Source: QHWT01 sp046726015
GTDB taxonomy: Bacteria; Acidobacteriota; Vicinamibacteria; Vicinamibacterales; 2-12-FULL-66-21
Assembly (NCBI GenBank): GCA_046726015.1
Contig: JBKOZS010000058.1
Coordinates: forward strand, 1 to 19,613
DNA length: 19,613 nucleotides
Direction: 5' to 3'
The translations under genes were made by a program, and so were the position numbers. Positions 1 to 9,000 of this stretch are shown here, one piece after another; within the stretch, counting starts at the first letter, position 1, and each line of letters begins with the position of its first letter. The notes under the pieces are model-generated. The model searched no databases. It was not told where the DNA came from and was given only the letters and a program-made list of their open reading frames with translations.

Positions 1-25
1 TGGCGTTTCTCAGCACCCTCTGAAA

Positions 26-133
26 TTATGCCGCGTAGAATCCCGTGCAGCCCCTGCGTCGACGAGGCCGACCACGGCTACGCGGCATAATCCGCCAGTC
101 GGCATAATGTCGTTTATGCCGATATCGGCATAA
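26..133. repeat. Cluster of five TTATGCC/GGCATAA heptamers, possible recombinase site
   Basis: The heptamer TTATGCC or its complement occurs at 26-32, 84-90, 101-107, 114-120 and 127-133. The last three alternate in orientation with exact 6-bp spacers, a 13-bp period, so 114-133 is the perfect 20-bp palindrome TTATGCCGATATCGGCATAA. A longer 14-nt inverted repeat, ATTATGCCGCGTAG at 25-38 and its complement at 78-91, encloses a 39-nt loop. Short inverted arms around 6-bp spacers are the layout of tyrosine-recombinase core sites, but no recombinase gene is in the window, so the role is inferred. The cluster ends exactly where the neighbouring HNH gene loses its conserved C-terminus. Confidence 0.75.
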
Positions 134-1129
134 CCGACAGCGAAGCTGGAGATTCTCGGTCGACGTCGCGCCGCCGTCGGCAAACGGGACCACGTGATGA
201 AACTCGAGAAAGCCACGCTCGGTGCAGCGGCCATGCGTGCCGATGAACGCGCATTGGCCTCCGTCGCGCATCCAGACTTCACGCTTGACAGCTGCCGGAA
301 TGTGGCGTGATCCGCGTGATCCGCTCGCGGTCCCGGGAGCAGTGCGCGGCCGCGCTGTTGCCGCGAACTTCGTCTTCTCGAGCTCCGCCACGAGCAGCGT
401 CAGCGCGCGATCGAACACTGCGGCTGGATTCGCATCAGGAATGGTGTGTCGAATCAGGTCCTGGGCGCGACGCAACTTCTCGAACGTCTCGCGTGAGACC
501 GTCATCTTGATGTTGTACTGCTCTTGCGCAATCGGCGCGACGACGGCCGCACGCTTCGGTGCCGGTGGCGGGTGTGGCGACGGCACGACCTCGGTCGGAT
601 CCCCTTTGGGTGCGCTGGCCGATTCCAGATGTGGCTCAGGCACACTGGCCACCAACTTCGGCGCGGGCAGCTTGCGCACCGATGACTGGATGGCTGACGA
701 CGGATGAATCTGCGCGACGATGTGCTCGACTTCGTGCTTGCTCTTGTGCCGTGCGCTGTCGAGCAACGCCGCGTGGTTGTCGACCGTTAGATGCGGGCCA
801 AGCAGACAGACCGTCGTGAGCGTAATCGATCCATCAGCGAGCAGATCGAGAATCAGAGGAAACCGCTTCGCGGCACGCGCAGCCTCGATGCGGCCGTATG
901 CGGCGTGTTCGGAGAGATGTAGCATCTGCGTGCAATACGTGAACAGCGAAGAACAACCTTCACCGAGGTACAGGCGTCTTGCATCGAGCTCGGCGAGCGA
1001 CGCGATGAGCTGTGCGGTCGCCTGCCGCTCGCGGTCGGAGAGCGCGCGCACCTGATCGAGCAGCTGCGCATCAGAGAGAGCAGTGAAAGACGAGAGGATC
1101 GTCGTCATACTCCCTTGTAACATCGTCAT
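26..1129 (-). CDS. HNH endonuclease, C-terminally truncated by repeat array
   Basis: The product is 367 residues from the ATG at 1129; an alternative ATG at 1108 removes seven residues, and neither has a well-spaced ribosome binding site (an AAGGGAG abuts 1108). An alpha-helical N-terminal half contains LIASLAELDARRLYLGEGCS, typical of HNH proteins that are multicopy in Acidobacteriota. A Pro/Ala-rich linker follows, then an HNH domain with FHHVVPFADGG (residues 310-320) and TENLQLRCR (324-332). Family members normally continue as CRxHN, which supplies the last histidine. Here codon 332 ends at base 134 and the next 35 codons are read from the heptamer cluster (tail LCRYRHKRHYADW), with the TAA stop inside a GGCATAA repeat. 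The final catalytic His is therefore lost and the enzyme is probably inactive. The cellular role of intact relatives is unknown to me; DNA cleavage is inferred from the domain. Confidence 0.8.
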   Translation of the reverse strand: MTMLQGSMTTILSSFTALSDAQLLDQVRALSDRERQATAQLIASLAELDARRLYLGEGCSSLFTYCTQMLHLSEHAAYGRIEAARAAKRFPLILDLLADGSITLTTVCLLGPHLTVDNHAALLDSARHKSKHEVEHIVAQIHPSSAIQSSVRKLPAPKLVASVPEPHLESASAPKGDPTEVVPSPHPPPAPKRAAVVAPIAQEQYNIKMTVSRETFEKLRRAQDLIRHTIPDANPAAVFDRALTLLVAELEKTKFAATARPRTAPGTASGSRGSRHIPAAVKREVWMRDGGQCAFIGTHGRCTERGFLEFHHVVPFADGGATSTENLQLRCRLCRYRHKRHYADWRIMPRSRGRPRRRRGCTGFYAA

Positions 1130-1137
1130 TTCTGGCG

Positions 1138-1151
1138 CGTCAGAACTGACG
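1138..1151. repeat. Small inverted repeat upstream of the HNH gene
   Basis: CGTCAGAACTGACG is a perfect 6-bp inverted repeat around AA, lying 8 nt upstream of the ATG at 1129. It could be an operator or a leader hairpin of the HNH gene. There is no second copy nearby and no regulator gene, so its function is unassigned. Confidence 0.35.
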
Positions 1152-1187
1152 ACGTGACGCGATCGGAACGTGAACCGAACTCGGACT

Positions 1188-1577
1188 TCACCGCAGCGGG
1201 AATCGTCGCGCATGGCGAATCCTCGCAGCTCTGAGAGTGGGTCTGCGAGATGCGCGACACACCTGTCGAGCCAAACGAAAAAACCTGTCAAGAACTGTTT
1301 CACGAATGTCGCCCGGCGGTCCCCGGTGGACGACGAGGCCATGCCTGTACGTCGTCACTTGGCGCAGGGCGGTGCGTTGGCGCGAATACCAGCCATACGC
1401 GATGACGACGAACGCCATTGCGAACTGCACGGCGTGGATCGGCTGCCGCGGAGCGAACAGCACCGTAAGGACCGCGCATCCGGCGAGAATCGCCACGATC
1501 ACGACTCGCGTGAACGACCAGCCACGCCGGAGCGTGAACGGCAGGTGAGGCGGCGGCGGCGCGACGCGCGTCACCAC
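1188..1577 (-). CDS. Doubtful small membrane protein or gene fragment
   Basis: The reading gives 129 residues from a GTG at 1577. It contains a proline run, then two hydrophobic stretches (VVIVAILAGCAVLTVLF and AVQFAMAFVVIAYGWY, about residues 25-42 and 50-67), then a basic tail that loses protein-like character after FFRLARQ. The frame stays open upstream without an ATG (GRLLATLEYQVDGLEQAF at about 1580-1640), so the N-terminus may lie further up or have been lost by frameshift. I recognise no family. It could be a remnant of a two-helix inner-membrane protein rather than a working gene. Confidence 0.25.
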   Translation of the reverse strand: MVTRVAPPPPHLPFTLRRGWSFTRVVIVAILAGCAVLTVLFAPRQPIHAVQFAMAFVVIAYGWYSRQRTALRQVTTYRHGLVVHRGPPGDIRETVLDRFFRLARQVCRASRRPTLRAARIRHARRFPLR

Positions 1578-1807
1578 ATCGACGAACGCTTGCTCGAGCC
1601 CATCGACCTGGTATTCGAGCGTCGCGAGGAGCCGCCCGTCTTCTGCGCGGAGACCAGTGCCAGATCGGTCGCCGCCGCAACTCAGCGACCGCTGACCAGC
1701 GGTACGATCTCCTCTTCAGCCTGCCGGCGGCGCTGCGTGAAACCCTGCTCGAAAATCAGGAACGCATAGCCGATGAAGGTGTTCGCCCCGTGAATGCTGA
1801 GGCATTG

Positions 1808-2032
1808 TCAGCCGACACTGATTGCGAGTTCCACCGCGTGCTCCACTGCGCGCGGCTTGCCATCTGCCGGCGCGACCATCAGCGCGACAATGGCGATGGT
1901 GAGCGCGGCGACGAACACCGCCCCCACAACGAAGACGGTCACATAAGACCGCGGTTCTCGAGGCGGGTACGTTGCGATCGGCTGCAGTTGCGCGTCCTGC
2001 TGCGAATGACGCATCGAGCAGGCCGCCATCAC
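1808..2032 (-). CDS. Doubtful single-helix membrane peptide or fragment
   Basis: The reading gives 74 residues from the ATG at 2032 or the next codon. A polar N-terminus is followed by one strong transmembrane segment (VTVFVVGAVFVAALTIAIVA), then a short tail ending at AISVG. There is no clear ribosome binding site. Protein-like sequence continues downstream in another frame (IGYAFLIFEQGFTQRRR, near 1740-1770), consistent with a frameshifted longer membrane protein. No family recognised. Confidence 0.22.
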   Translation of the reverse strand: MMAACSMRHSQQDAQLQPIATYPPREPRSYVTVFVVGAVFVAALTIAIVALMVAPADGKPRAVEHAVELAISVG

Positions 2033-2210
2033 GTCGACCCGCCCGGAGATCCGCGCATCCCGCCGCCCAGTCGGGGCGCAGCGCGGAAACGGGATCGACG
2101 GTATTGGACAGCACGCACCACTACGCTCACGGGAAGTGTTCCATAGGCTTCACCAGGTCCTCGCGGCGCAACCCGTAAACAACTCAACGAAGGGAGACCC
2201 GGCGTAAACG

Positions 2211-3013
2211 TTAGAGTCTAGAGTGGACTGTATCAGGTGAATCGATAGTGATTCGATGCGCCGGATTACTGTAGGTCCAGCGAATCGGTTTCGGGTGCTC
2301 GTTGTAGCGCGTGATGTATCGCCGAATCTTACGAGCCAGGTCGGGGATCGAGCTAAAGATCCCGCGCGCGAGCAGGTCGCGCTCGATCTTCGCAAACCAG
2401 AGTTCGATTTGGTTCAGCCACGACGCATAGGTCGGGGTGAAATGCAGATGCACGCGCGGATGCGCCTCCAAGAACACCTGCACGCCGTGCGTCTTATGCG
2501 TCGCCAGGTTATCGACAATCACATGAATGTCCCGTCGGCGCGGTTGCGTGGCGACGATGTCGCTCAGGAAGTCGACAAACGCGGCGCTCGTGTGGCGCGG
2601 CACCGACTGGCCGATGATCTCCCCGGCCTTCGTGTTCAGCGCCCATACAGCGACAGGGTGCCGTGCCGATAGTATTCAAAGCGATGGCGTTCGGCGCGGC
2701 CCGGCGAGAGGGTCAGCACCGGATCGAGGCGGTCGAGCGCCTGGATCGCCGTCGTTTCATCCGCCGCGAAGACGACGACATGCTGCGGCGGATTCAAATA
2801 GAGACCGATCACGTCGGCCGCTTTCTCTTCGAACTGCGGATCATCGGAGAGGATGTAGCGCTCGAACCGGTGCGGCTGGTAGCCGGCGCGTCGCCACACG
2901 CGCCCGACCAGCATGTGGCTGATGCCCAGGACCTTCGCCAGTTTGCGCGTCGTCCAATGCGTGCTGCCATCGGGCGGCTTCCGTCTGGTGTCGCCAGGAC
3001 GCGCGCCGGGCCG
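2211..3013 (-). pseudogene. IS630-family transposase remnant, 5'-truncated and frameshifted
   Basis: Two consecutive minus-strand frames together give the C-terminal two thirds of an IS630-type DDE transposase. The first runs from about 3013 to the stop at 2636 (KPPDGSTHWTTRKLAK, then FAADETTAIQALDR). The second is in frame from about 2640 to 2211 (ALNTKAGEIIGQSV, VIVDNLATHK, SWLNQIELWF). The presumed catalytic residues all survive: Asp in AADET (2759-2761), Asp in IVDN (2511-2513) and Glu in NQIEL (2403-2405). A one-base loss near 2641-2645 (TATGGGCGCTG where TATGCGGCGCTG is expected) breaks the frame. About 130 N-terminal residues, including the helix-turn-helix region, are missing upstream of about 3013. 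Terminal inverted repeats and TA duplications could not be located, so element edges are approximate. Most likely dead. Confidence 0.85.
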
Positions 3014-3187
3014 GACCGAGTTGATCGGACAGAAGCGATCGCCGGCCGACAATTGAGTATTGGTTGCGGCAGCCGAAGCCTGCGGCCCCATCATGTCGTA
3101 TGGTCGGCGAGGGCTGGCAGCGCGACAATCCGATGATGGACGGAACTCAGCTCCAGCGGCGTTAACGTGATGGCCTGTGGAGGCTGC

Positions 3188-3219
3188 GGACCTATGGGCG
3201 CGCAGGCGCGCACAGGTCC
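3188..3219 (-). terminator. Possible terminator hairpin after the operon's last gene
   Basis: GGACCT at 3188-3193 pairs with AGGTCC at 3214-3219, and an inner GCGCG/CGCGC stem surrounds a short loop, with an unpaired stretch between the two helices. It begins 17 nt past the stop of the minus-strand gene ending at 3237. No T-run follows on the minus strand, so it may be a 3'-end stabilising hairpin rather than a classical intrinsic terminator. Confidence 0.35.
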
Positions 3220-3236
3220 TTGCCGACCTCCCTCCT

Positions 3237-5942
3237 TCACGCCGTCGTCGAATCGGCGCGCTTGCTGCGGACCACGAAGTACGGCTGGCCCGACAGGTCC
3301 GGACCGAAGCCGGGATAGATCCCGCTGCCGCCGGCCTGGTGCACCTCGAAGTAATACAAAAGAGGATAGGGTGACGCGCTGTAGTCGCCCGGGATTGCGC
3401 CACGGTAGGCTCCGTTGCTCCAGCTCATTGCCGTGCTCCGCCAGCTCTGTGACTGATCGGCCTGCCGATAGAGCAGGTTGACGGTCTGTCGCTCGTCCCG
3501 GTCGAGCGACAGCGCAATCTCGAGCGGCCTGCCGGGATTGAAGCGTCCCCCCGGCGTGTGGCGCGCGGCGAGCGACGCCCGTCGTGGACGCGCCAGCACG
3601 GTTGTAATTGCTCGCTGAACGATCGCCGGATCGATTGGTGACCCCGTGGTGCCGGCTGGCTGCGACAGGCGTTTCTCCATGTCGGCGAGATCCGCGTCGA
3701 TGCCGGGAAGCCGATCGATCCAGTGGCCGCGCATGTTCGCGTTCGGGCCGTACGTGATGTCGGCGACGTACACGCCCTTCGCCTCTTCCGCCATCTTCGC
3801 CCAGGCCTCGCGCGCGGCGCGATACGCCTTCAGCGCTTCCTTCGACGCGGCAAGATCGCCGCTGCGTTCGTGCAGCGACCACAGGACGGCGCTTCGGAGC
3901 TTGTGCGCGAAGAACGCGCCGGTCCCCGCCTGGATCGCCACGTCTGCGAGCAGGCGGCGAAGCGCCGGCGCCTGCTTGTCGCGCGCCGCGGCCAGCGCGC
4001 GAGCGTGTTGATCGGATGCGTCGCGCGCGAGATCCTCCAGCCACTGCGCGACGTCGAGCGGCGTGTACTTTGCCATCTCCTCGCCGCTGGCGAGCGCGTC
4101 CGCGCATTCCTCGACCGAGGCAAACAACTGCGGATCCAGCGCGCTGACCGTGCCGAATTTTTTCGGCTCCGGCGTGTCGCTGTAGGGCTGCGCGCGCTTC
4201 GGATCCACGATCGGCATGTTCGTGTACAACTCCGGCCAGTAGCTGTTGTTCGACGCAGAGGGATCGTGCGCGGTCGTGATGATCGGCAGGATACGGCTGG
4301 CACTGGCGAGCGCCTTCTCTGCAGGCTCTGCCGCCGGTCCGAACTGTTGTCGCAGGTATCGTCTCCAGCCGTCCGCATCGGTCGCCGGGTTGTAGACCAG
4401 TCGTCCCCAGACGCGGTACTGATACTCGAATTTCTGCCAGTCGTACTTGGGATCGAGCGACGTGTCCGCGTACGCATTGCGCCCGCCCGGCTTTCCGCTT
4501 CCCATGCGCCCTTTGAACGAAAGCGGCTCGAACAACTCGACGCCGACGCTGCCCGCGAAACTGAACGCGCGTCCGTATGCGGCGCCCGTCACGGGATCGC
4601 CCCAGAGCAGATGACGCTGCGTGCCCGGCCAGACGCGATGCAGTATGCCGAAGTTCCGATCGTCCTTCAGATAATCGCCGTAGCCGTAACGCAGGAATCG
4701 CCGGGTCGTCGCGGCGTTGAGCGGTTCACCAGGGCGCGCCGGGCGACGCTCCAGCTCGCGAATCGCCGCCTGGTGATACGGCATGCCGAGATGTTCCGCC
4801 CAGAACTTCGGCACCATGCTGACGCGATTCCCCGTCGACAGCCCGATATCGATGTGACGCTGATCGGTCGATTTGGCGTGCTGATCGATATCGATCTTCC
4901 GGCCCGCGGCCTTAATCCCGGCGAACAGCGTTTCCCAGAACTCGTACTTCCCGTCAGGAATGCCGCTCTCACCATGCATGCGGAAACTCAGGCCCGTGAT
5001 GTTCGGACATGCTTTCAGGAGCGCGGTCAGTGCGTCGCGGCAGTACGGCGCATGGCTCTCCGGCGTCAGCCCCGAGATTCGGTAGTTCGTGTCGGGATTG
5101 GGCCACTCGTAGGCATGCGACCACAGCGCCAGGTTGAACTGCAACCCGCGCTTGACGGTTTCGTCGCTGATGAACTGCAGCGTCTCGAGATTGCGATCGC
5201 GCTCCGCGTCGGACAGGCCAACCGCCTTGACATCGTAGCCGGGCACCGCCAGCAGAAACGGATACGCGAAATAGAAATACGCGTCGGGCACGTTCCGCGC
5301 GCTGTTGTAGCCGAGACCGAACGTCAGGTTGAAGCGGTTGTAGCGGTGCGCCGCCAGCATCGAGAGATACTCGGTCCAGTGGCCGCGATCGTAGAACCAC
5401 GCCTTGTCCTCGACATCGCTCTCGAAGCACCGCGCGCAGCTCCGGATCGTGTTGACCGGCTGTTCCACGATTGCCGTCCGCACCATCAGCGGATCGACAG
5501 CGGAGTCCGCATACGCGGCACGGTCCGCCAGTTCGAGCAGGGCATAGACGACCCCCCGCACATCGCTCCCTGACGCCAGCAGTGCCTGGCGGCCGGCGAT
5601 CGCGCCGGAAACGAGGCACAGCGACTCGGCAACTGACGGCAGCGTCACGCTGGCGGCTTTGAGAATCGACTGTGCTGCCGCACTGCCAGCCCCCGCCACG
5701 ACCACGCATCGGGTTCCGGCGGGTGCAGCATCGAATCGCGGAACCATATTCACCGCGCTGCCACGTGTACCCAGCGCCGTTCGCAGTTCGCCGACGGCCC
5801 ATGTCACCGGCGCCGCGGATCCGACGGGGTCTGCGGGGTCGATCACGATCGATACATCCTCGGCGGCGCCGGCCAGTCTGCGGACGGCCGACACGCTAAT
5901 GACGACGCCACCAGCGGTCTTGAGGAAATCTCGTCGATCCAT
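3237..5942 (-). CDS. Tat-exported glycoside hydrolase candidate, GH20/GH67-type N-terminal domain
   Basis: The product is 901 residues. The start at 5942 is supported by AGGAG seven bases upstream and by a Tat signal (MDRRDFLKTAG). Residues about 29-150 resemble the GH20/GH67-type N-terminal domain (VGELRTALGTRG; GVVYALLELADR). A probable TIM barrel follows, with RYNRFNLTFGLGYN (200-213), SFRMHGESG (319-327), KFWAEHLGMPYH (379-390) and HRVWPGTQRHLLWGDP (435-450). A helical region and a C-terminal beta-sandwich module (about 800-892, ending PYFVV) complete it. All these motifs recur in the gene at 9132-12068, so the two are paralogues. E325 in RMHGESG is an obvious catalytic candidate, but this is inference. 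It is the last gene of the operon, following the TonB receptor after an 84-nt gap with a hairpin. Export to the periplasm is expected; the substrate is unknown. Confidence 0.75.
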   Translation of the reverse strand: MDRRDFLKTAGGVVISVSAVRRLAGAAEDVSIVIDPADPVGSAAPVTWAVGELRTALGTRGSAVNMVPRFDAAPAGTRCVVVAGAGSAAAQSILKAASVTLPSVAESLCLVSGAIAGRQALLASGSDVRGVVYALLELADRAAYADSAVDPLMVRTAIVEQPVNTIRSCARCFESDVEDKAWFYDRGHWTEYLSMLAAHRYNRFNLTFGLGYNSARNVPDAYFYFAYPFLLAVPGYDVKAVGLSDAERDRNLETLQFISDETVKRGLQFNLALWSHAYEWPNPDTNYRISGLTPESHAPYCRDALTALLKACPNITGLSFRMHGESGIPDGKYEFWETLFAGIKAAGRKIDIDQHAKSTDQRHIDIGLSTGNRVSMVPKFWAEHLGMPYHQAAIRELERRPARPGEPLNAATTRRFLRYGYGDYLKDDRNFGILHRVWPGTQRHLLWGDPVTGAAYGRAFSFAGSVGVELFEPLSFKGRMGSGKPGGRNAYADTSLDPKYDWQKFEYQYRVWGRLVYNPATDADGWRRYLRQQFGPAAEPAEKALASASRILPIITTAHDPSASNNSYWPELYTNMPIVDPKRAQPYSDTPEPKKFGTVSALDPQLFASVEECADALASGEEMAKYTPLDVAQWLEDLARDASDQHARALAAARDKQAPALRRLLADVAIQAGTGAFFAHKLRSAVLWSLHERSGDLAASKEALKAYRAAREAWAKMAEEAKGVYVADITYGPNANMRGHWIDRLPGIDADLADMEKRLSQPAGTTGSPIDPAIVQRAITTVLARPRRASLAARHTPGGRFNPGRPLEIALSLDRDERQTVNLLYRQADQSQSWRSTAMSWSNGAYRGAIPGDYSASPYPLLYYFEVHQAGGSGIYPGFGPDLSGQPYFVVRSKRADSTTA

Positions 5943-5993
5943 GAGAGGTCTCCTGAAGAGAAACGCGAACCAGCGACAGCGAGCGTGTAGGGG

Positions 5994-6019
5994 GTCCGGC
6001 GGGGCGAAGCCCCCCGGAC
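5994..6019 (-). promoter_or_regulatory. Strong GC-rich intercistronic hairpin
   Basis: On the minus strand GTCCGG, GGGGC, a TTC loop, GCCCC, a bulged G and CCGGAC form an 11-bp stem. It starts 7 nt after the stop of the TonB receptor gene and lies about 50 nt before the next start codon. No U-run follows, so full termination is unlikely. It may protect the upstream receptor mRNA from 3' exonucleases or partly attenuate the last gene. Confidence 0.6.
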
Positions 6020-6026
6020 TAGACCA

Positions 6027-9000
6027 TCAGAACGTCAGACGCGCACCCAGCTGAATCGTGCGCGGCGATCCGGCGCTGCGAATCTGACCGAAGAACGCCG
6101 ACAGGATGTTCGTCTCCGGACCGCTGTAGTTCACGCGATTGAGCACGTTGAACATGTCGGCTCTCACCTGGAACCGCATCTGTCCCGGCATCGGGATGGC
6201 CTTGGCGAGCGACAGATCAACTACCCATGACGCGGGTCCGCGGACCTGATCGGGCTTGACCGTTCCGGGACGCAGCGTCGCTCGCGTGACATTGCTGGTC
6301 GGCACGAGCGCGAACGCATCGCGGTTGAGATACAACCGCGTCGCGTGCCAGTCGGGCAGCACCGGGTTGCCGCCGACGAAGTCCGGACGGCTGTTCGGAA
6401 TCCCCGACGGCTGCGTGATGAGCAGCCGCTCGCCCGATCGCGACGAGAAGATGCCCGACACCTCCCAGTCCCCCAGCGTGTACCGAATCAGCGGATGCCG
6501 ATCGTGGAACTCGGGCAGCGCGTAGATGGCGTCGGCAGTGACCCGGTGTCGCGCATCCGACACGGTCGGACCGCGATCCGCCTCCGGGTCGTAGAAGTCC
6601 TGGGTGAAGTCCTCGAAGTCCCCCTGGTAGTACGCGCCGACATCTCCGCCCTGCGTTGCCCTGCCCTTGCTCAAGGTGTAGTGGACGTCGAATGAGAAAT
6701 GATTGGAGAAGCGTTTCCGAATCGACGTCTGCAAGGCGTTGTACTCCGAGGTCTGACCGTTGTCGACGTAGTAGCCGCCGGGCGCGCCCAGCGACGGATT
6801 CGGCCTCTCGCCCGTCTCGCGATTGATCGCCAGGTTGAAGAGACGCTGCTGAATGAACTTCCGGCCGTCCACGCGGACCCAGCCGACTTCCGCCATCAGC
6901 GTGCGTCCCAGCCCGCGCTGAAAGTTGATCATCGTCTGCACCGAGTACGGATTCTGCAGGTCGGGATCGAGCAGCGAGAAAAAGAAGGGTTGTCCGCTCG
7001 CCGCCGCTTCGCGTTCGACGACGACCCGGAGATCGTCGTTGTAGCTTGGCCACTGAAGGCCCCGGGCCAGCGCCTCGGTCCGGTTCCACGAGACTCTGAA
7101 GGGAACGATCGGGTGCGCGGCCCCCTGACGCACGACGGCCGGCATCTGAGGGCTGTACATGACGCCGATGCCGCCGCGCACGACCGTTTCACGCTCGGCA
7201 TCGAGCGTCAGCGCGAACCCCGCGCGAGGTCCGACGTTGACCCATCCATCCGGGTTGTACGGCTTCAGCGGATCCAGGGGGGCGCCGAAATCCATCTTTC
7301 GCAGATCCGATGGCGCCGCGAGGTTCACGATCTGTACTGGCACGTCGGTGGTCGGCACGAGCTTGACGGTGGCGTAGTAGTCGTAGCGGACGCCGAGGTT
7401 CAGCACGAGGTTGCGGGTGACGCGCCAGTCGTCCTGTGCGAATCCCCCGTACTCGTCCATGTGCGACTTGTGCGGCGGCGCGCCGAACGTGGGGCGCACC
7501 TGGCTGGGAATGTTGGCGAACAGATCCGCCTTGTTCTGGAACTGGAAGACCGGGTTTTCCGGGTTGCTGCGGTTGCCGGTCTGACGTGCCCATCGGACGC
7601 CGGCCTTCAGGAGATGGTTGCCCGCAGGACGGCTGAACTTCTGATCGAACGTGTAGGCCGTCCCGTGCATGTCCCAGGTCTCCGTACTCGGCGTGCTGAA
7701 CAGGCCCGACACGGAAATCTGTCCCATGCGGCGTCCCCAGATATTCACTTCGTCGTGGTTGGGATCCTTGACCAGAAAGAAGCGATCGACACGCTCCATG
7801 TCGGTCTTGTTCCACCCGAAGCGGCTTTCCGATACCCACCGGCCGCGCGTGAGCACGAAGTTGGTGGCGACTCGATCCTGTTTGTGCTTGAACAGGCGAT
7901 CGTTCGAGCCATCGACGTTGATTCTCGGGATCAGCGAAAAGGGACGCATCCGCGTGTAGGTGACCGACAGATTGCCGCCGCGGACGACGCCGAAATCGGT
8001 CTTCGCCACCAGGTGATTTTCACGGCGCTCGCGGTTGCGCGCGCCGACGAAGAATCCCACGTCGTCGTTGCGGGGCTCGGTTGGCAGGGGCAGCGTGTCG
8101 AGGACGATCTGCGTTTCAGGGAAGGGAAGCGCGGCCAGAATCTGACTGCGCAGCGCTGCCGTCGGCACCGTGCCCTGGACGCGGGTGAAGGCCTCTTCCC
8201 GATAACCCTCGTAGGCTCCGAAGAAGAACGCCTTCCGCTGGACGATGGGGCCTCCGACCGATCCGCCGAACTGGTTGAACACAACGTGCGGCTTCGGTGT
8301 CGTCGGCGGCAGGAAGATGTCGCGCGCGTTCAGCGCGTCACCTTGATAGTTTTCGAAGATGGATCCATGAAACGTATTCGAGCCCGACTTGCTGATCAGA
8401 TTGACTTGTCCGCCGACGACGCCGCCGTACTCCGCCGGCATGACCCCTTTGACCAGCTGCACTTCCTGGATCGCCTCGACGCTCATGATGTCGATGTAGT
8501 TCTCTCCTCCGTACTGCGAGATGCCGCGCCCTTCGGGGTTGGAGTTCGCATCGGTGCCATCGACCGTGATGCCGGCGCCGTGCTTGCCGACGCCGTTGAA
8601 GCGCACGCCGCGGTTGCCGCCGGCGGGGTCGACGCCGGGCGCGAGCTGCAACAGGCCGGTGATGTTCCGGCGGCTCAACGGCAGCTCGGATACCTGCGTC
8701 TTGTTCAGCGTTTCCATCTGTTCGGAAGAAGCGGTCTTCACGAGCGCGGCGACGCCTTCAACCGTCACGTTTTCCGAGACGGCACCAAGCTCCAGCTCGA
8801 AGCTCTCACGCGCGGTCTGGCCCGACGTGAGCTGAAAGCCCCGCCGAACGTGTGCCTTGAATCCCGGGAGTTCGATCTTGACCTCATAGGTCCCGACCGG
8901 CAGAGCCGACAGGGCGAACTCACCGGAATCGTTCGTGGTCGTGCTCCTGACGGCGCCGGTCTCTTCCTGGGTCATCGTGACGATCGCGCCGGGTAGCATT

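Larger units (their letters stand above)
1143..2210. other. About 1 kb without a convincing gene
   Basis: No ORF here has a good start site and a recognisable domain together. The minus strand carries hydrophobic segments in more than one frame (about 1808-2032, 1700-1790 and 1188-1620), which suggests one or two small membrane-protein genes broken by frameshifts. The plus-strand ORFs are Arg/Pro-rich low-complexity readings typical of non-coding frames in GC-rich DNA. No RNA gene, CRISPR or clear insertion-sequence end was seen. Confidence 0.5.

Noticed and set aside
26..133. CRISPR array
   Set aside because: The repeats are 7-9 bp, alternate in orientation and have 6-bp spacers; CRISPR repeats are longer, direct and have spacers of about 30 bp.
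1716..2114. 132-codon minus-strand ORF in the gene-poor stretch
   Set aside because: Arg/Gly/Ala/Cys-rich composition without domain or good start. It overlaps the more protein-like frame at 1808-2032 and is probably a shadow of it.
3091..4107. 338-codon minus-strand ORF overlapping the hydrolase end
   Set aside because: An out-of-frame reading of the hydrolase gene and its 3' flank, very Arg/Gly/Ala-rich, with no motif.
3723..5573. 616-codon plus-strand ORF opposite the 901-residue hydrolase
   Set aside because: Antisense shadow without ribosome binding site or recognisable motifs; the minus-strand gene has a Tat signal and conserved blocks.
6699..8996. 765-codon plus-strand ORF opposite the TonB receptor gene
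   Set aside because: It is a shadow of the receptor reading frame in GC-rich DNA. Its sequence is Arg/Asp/Val-rich with no domain, while the opposite strand has clear signal, plug and barrel features.
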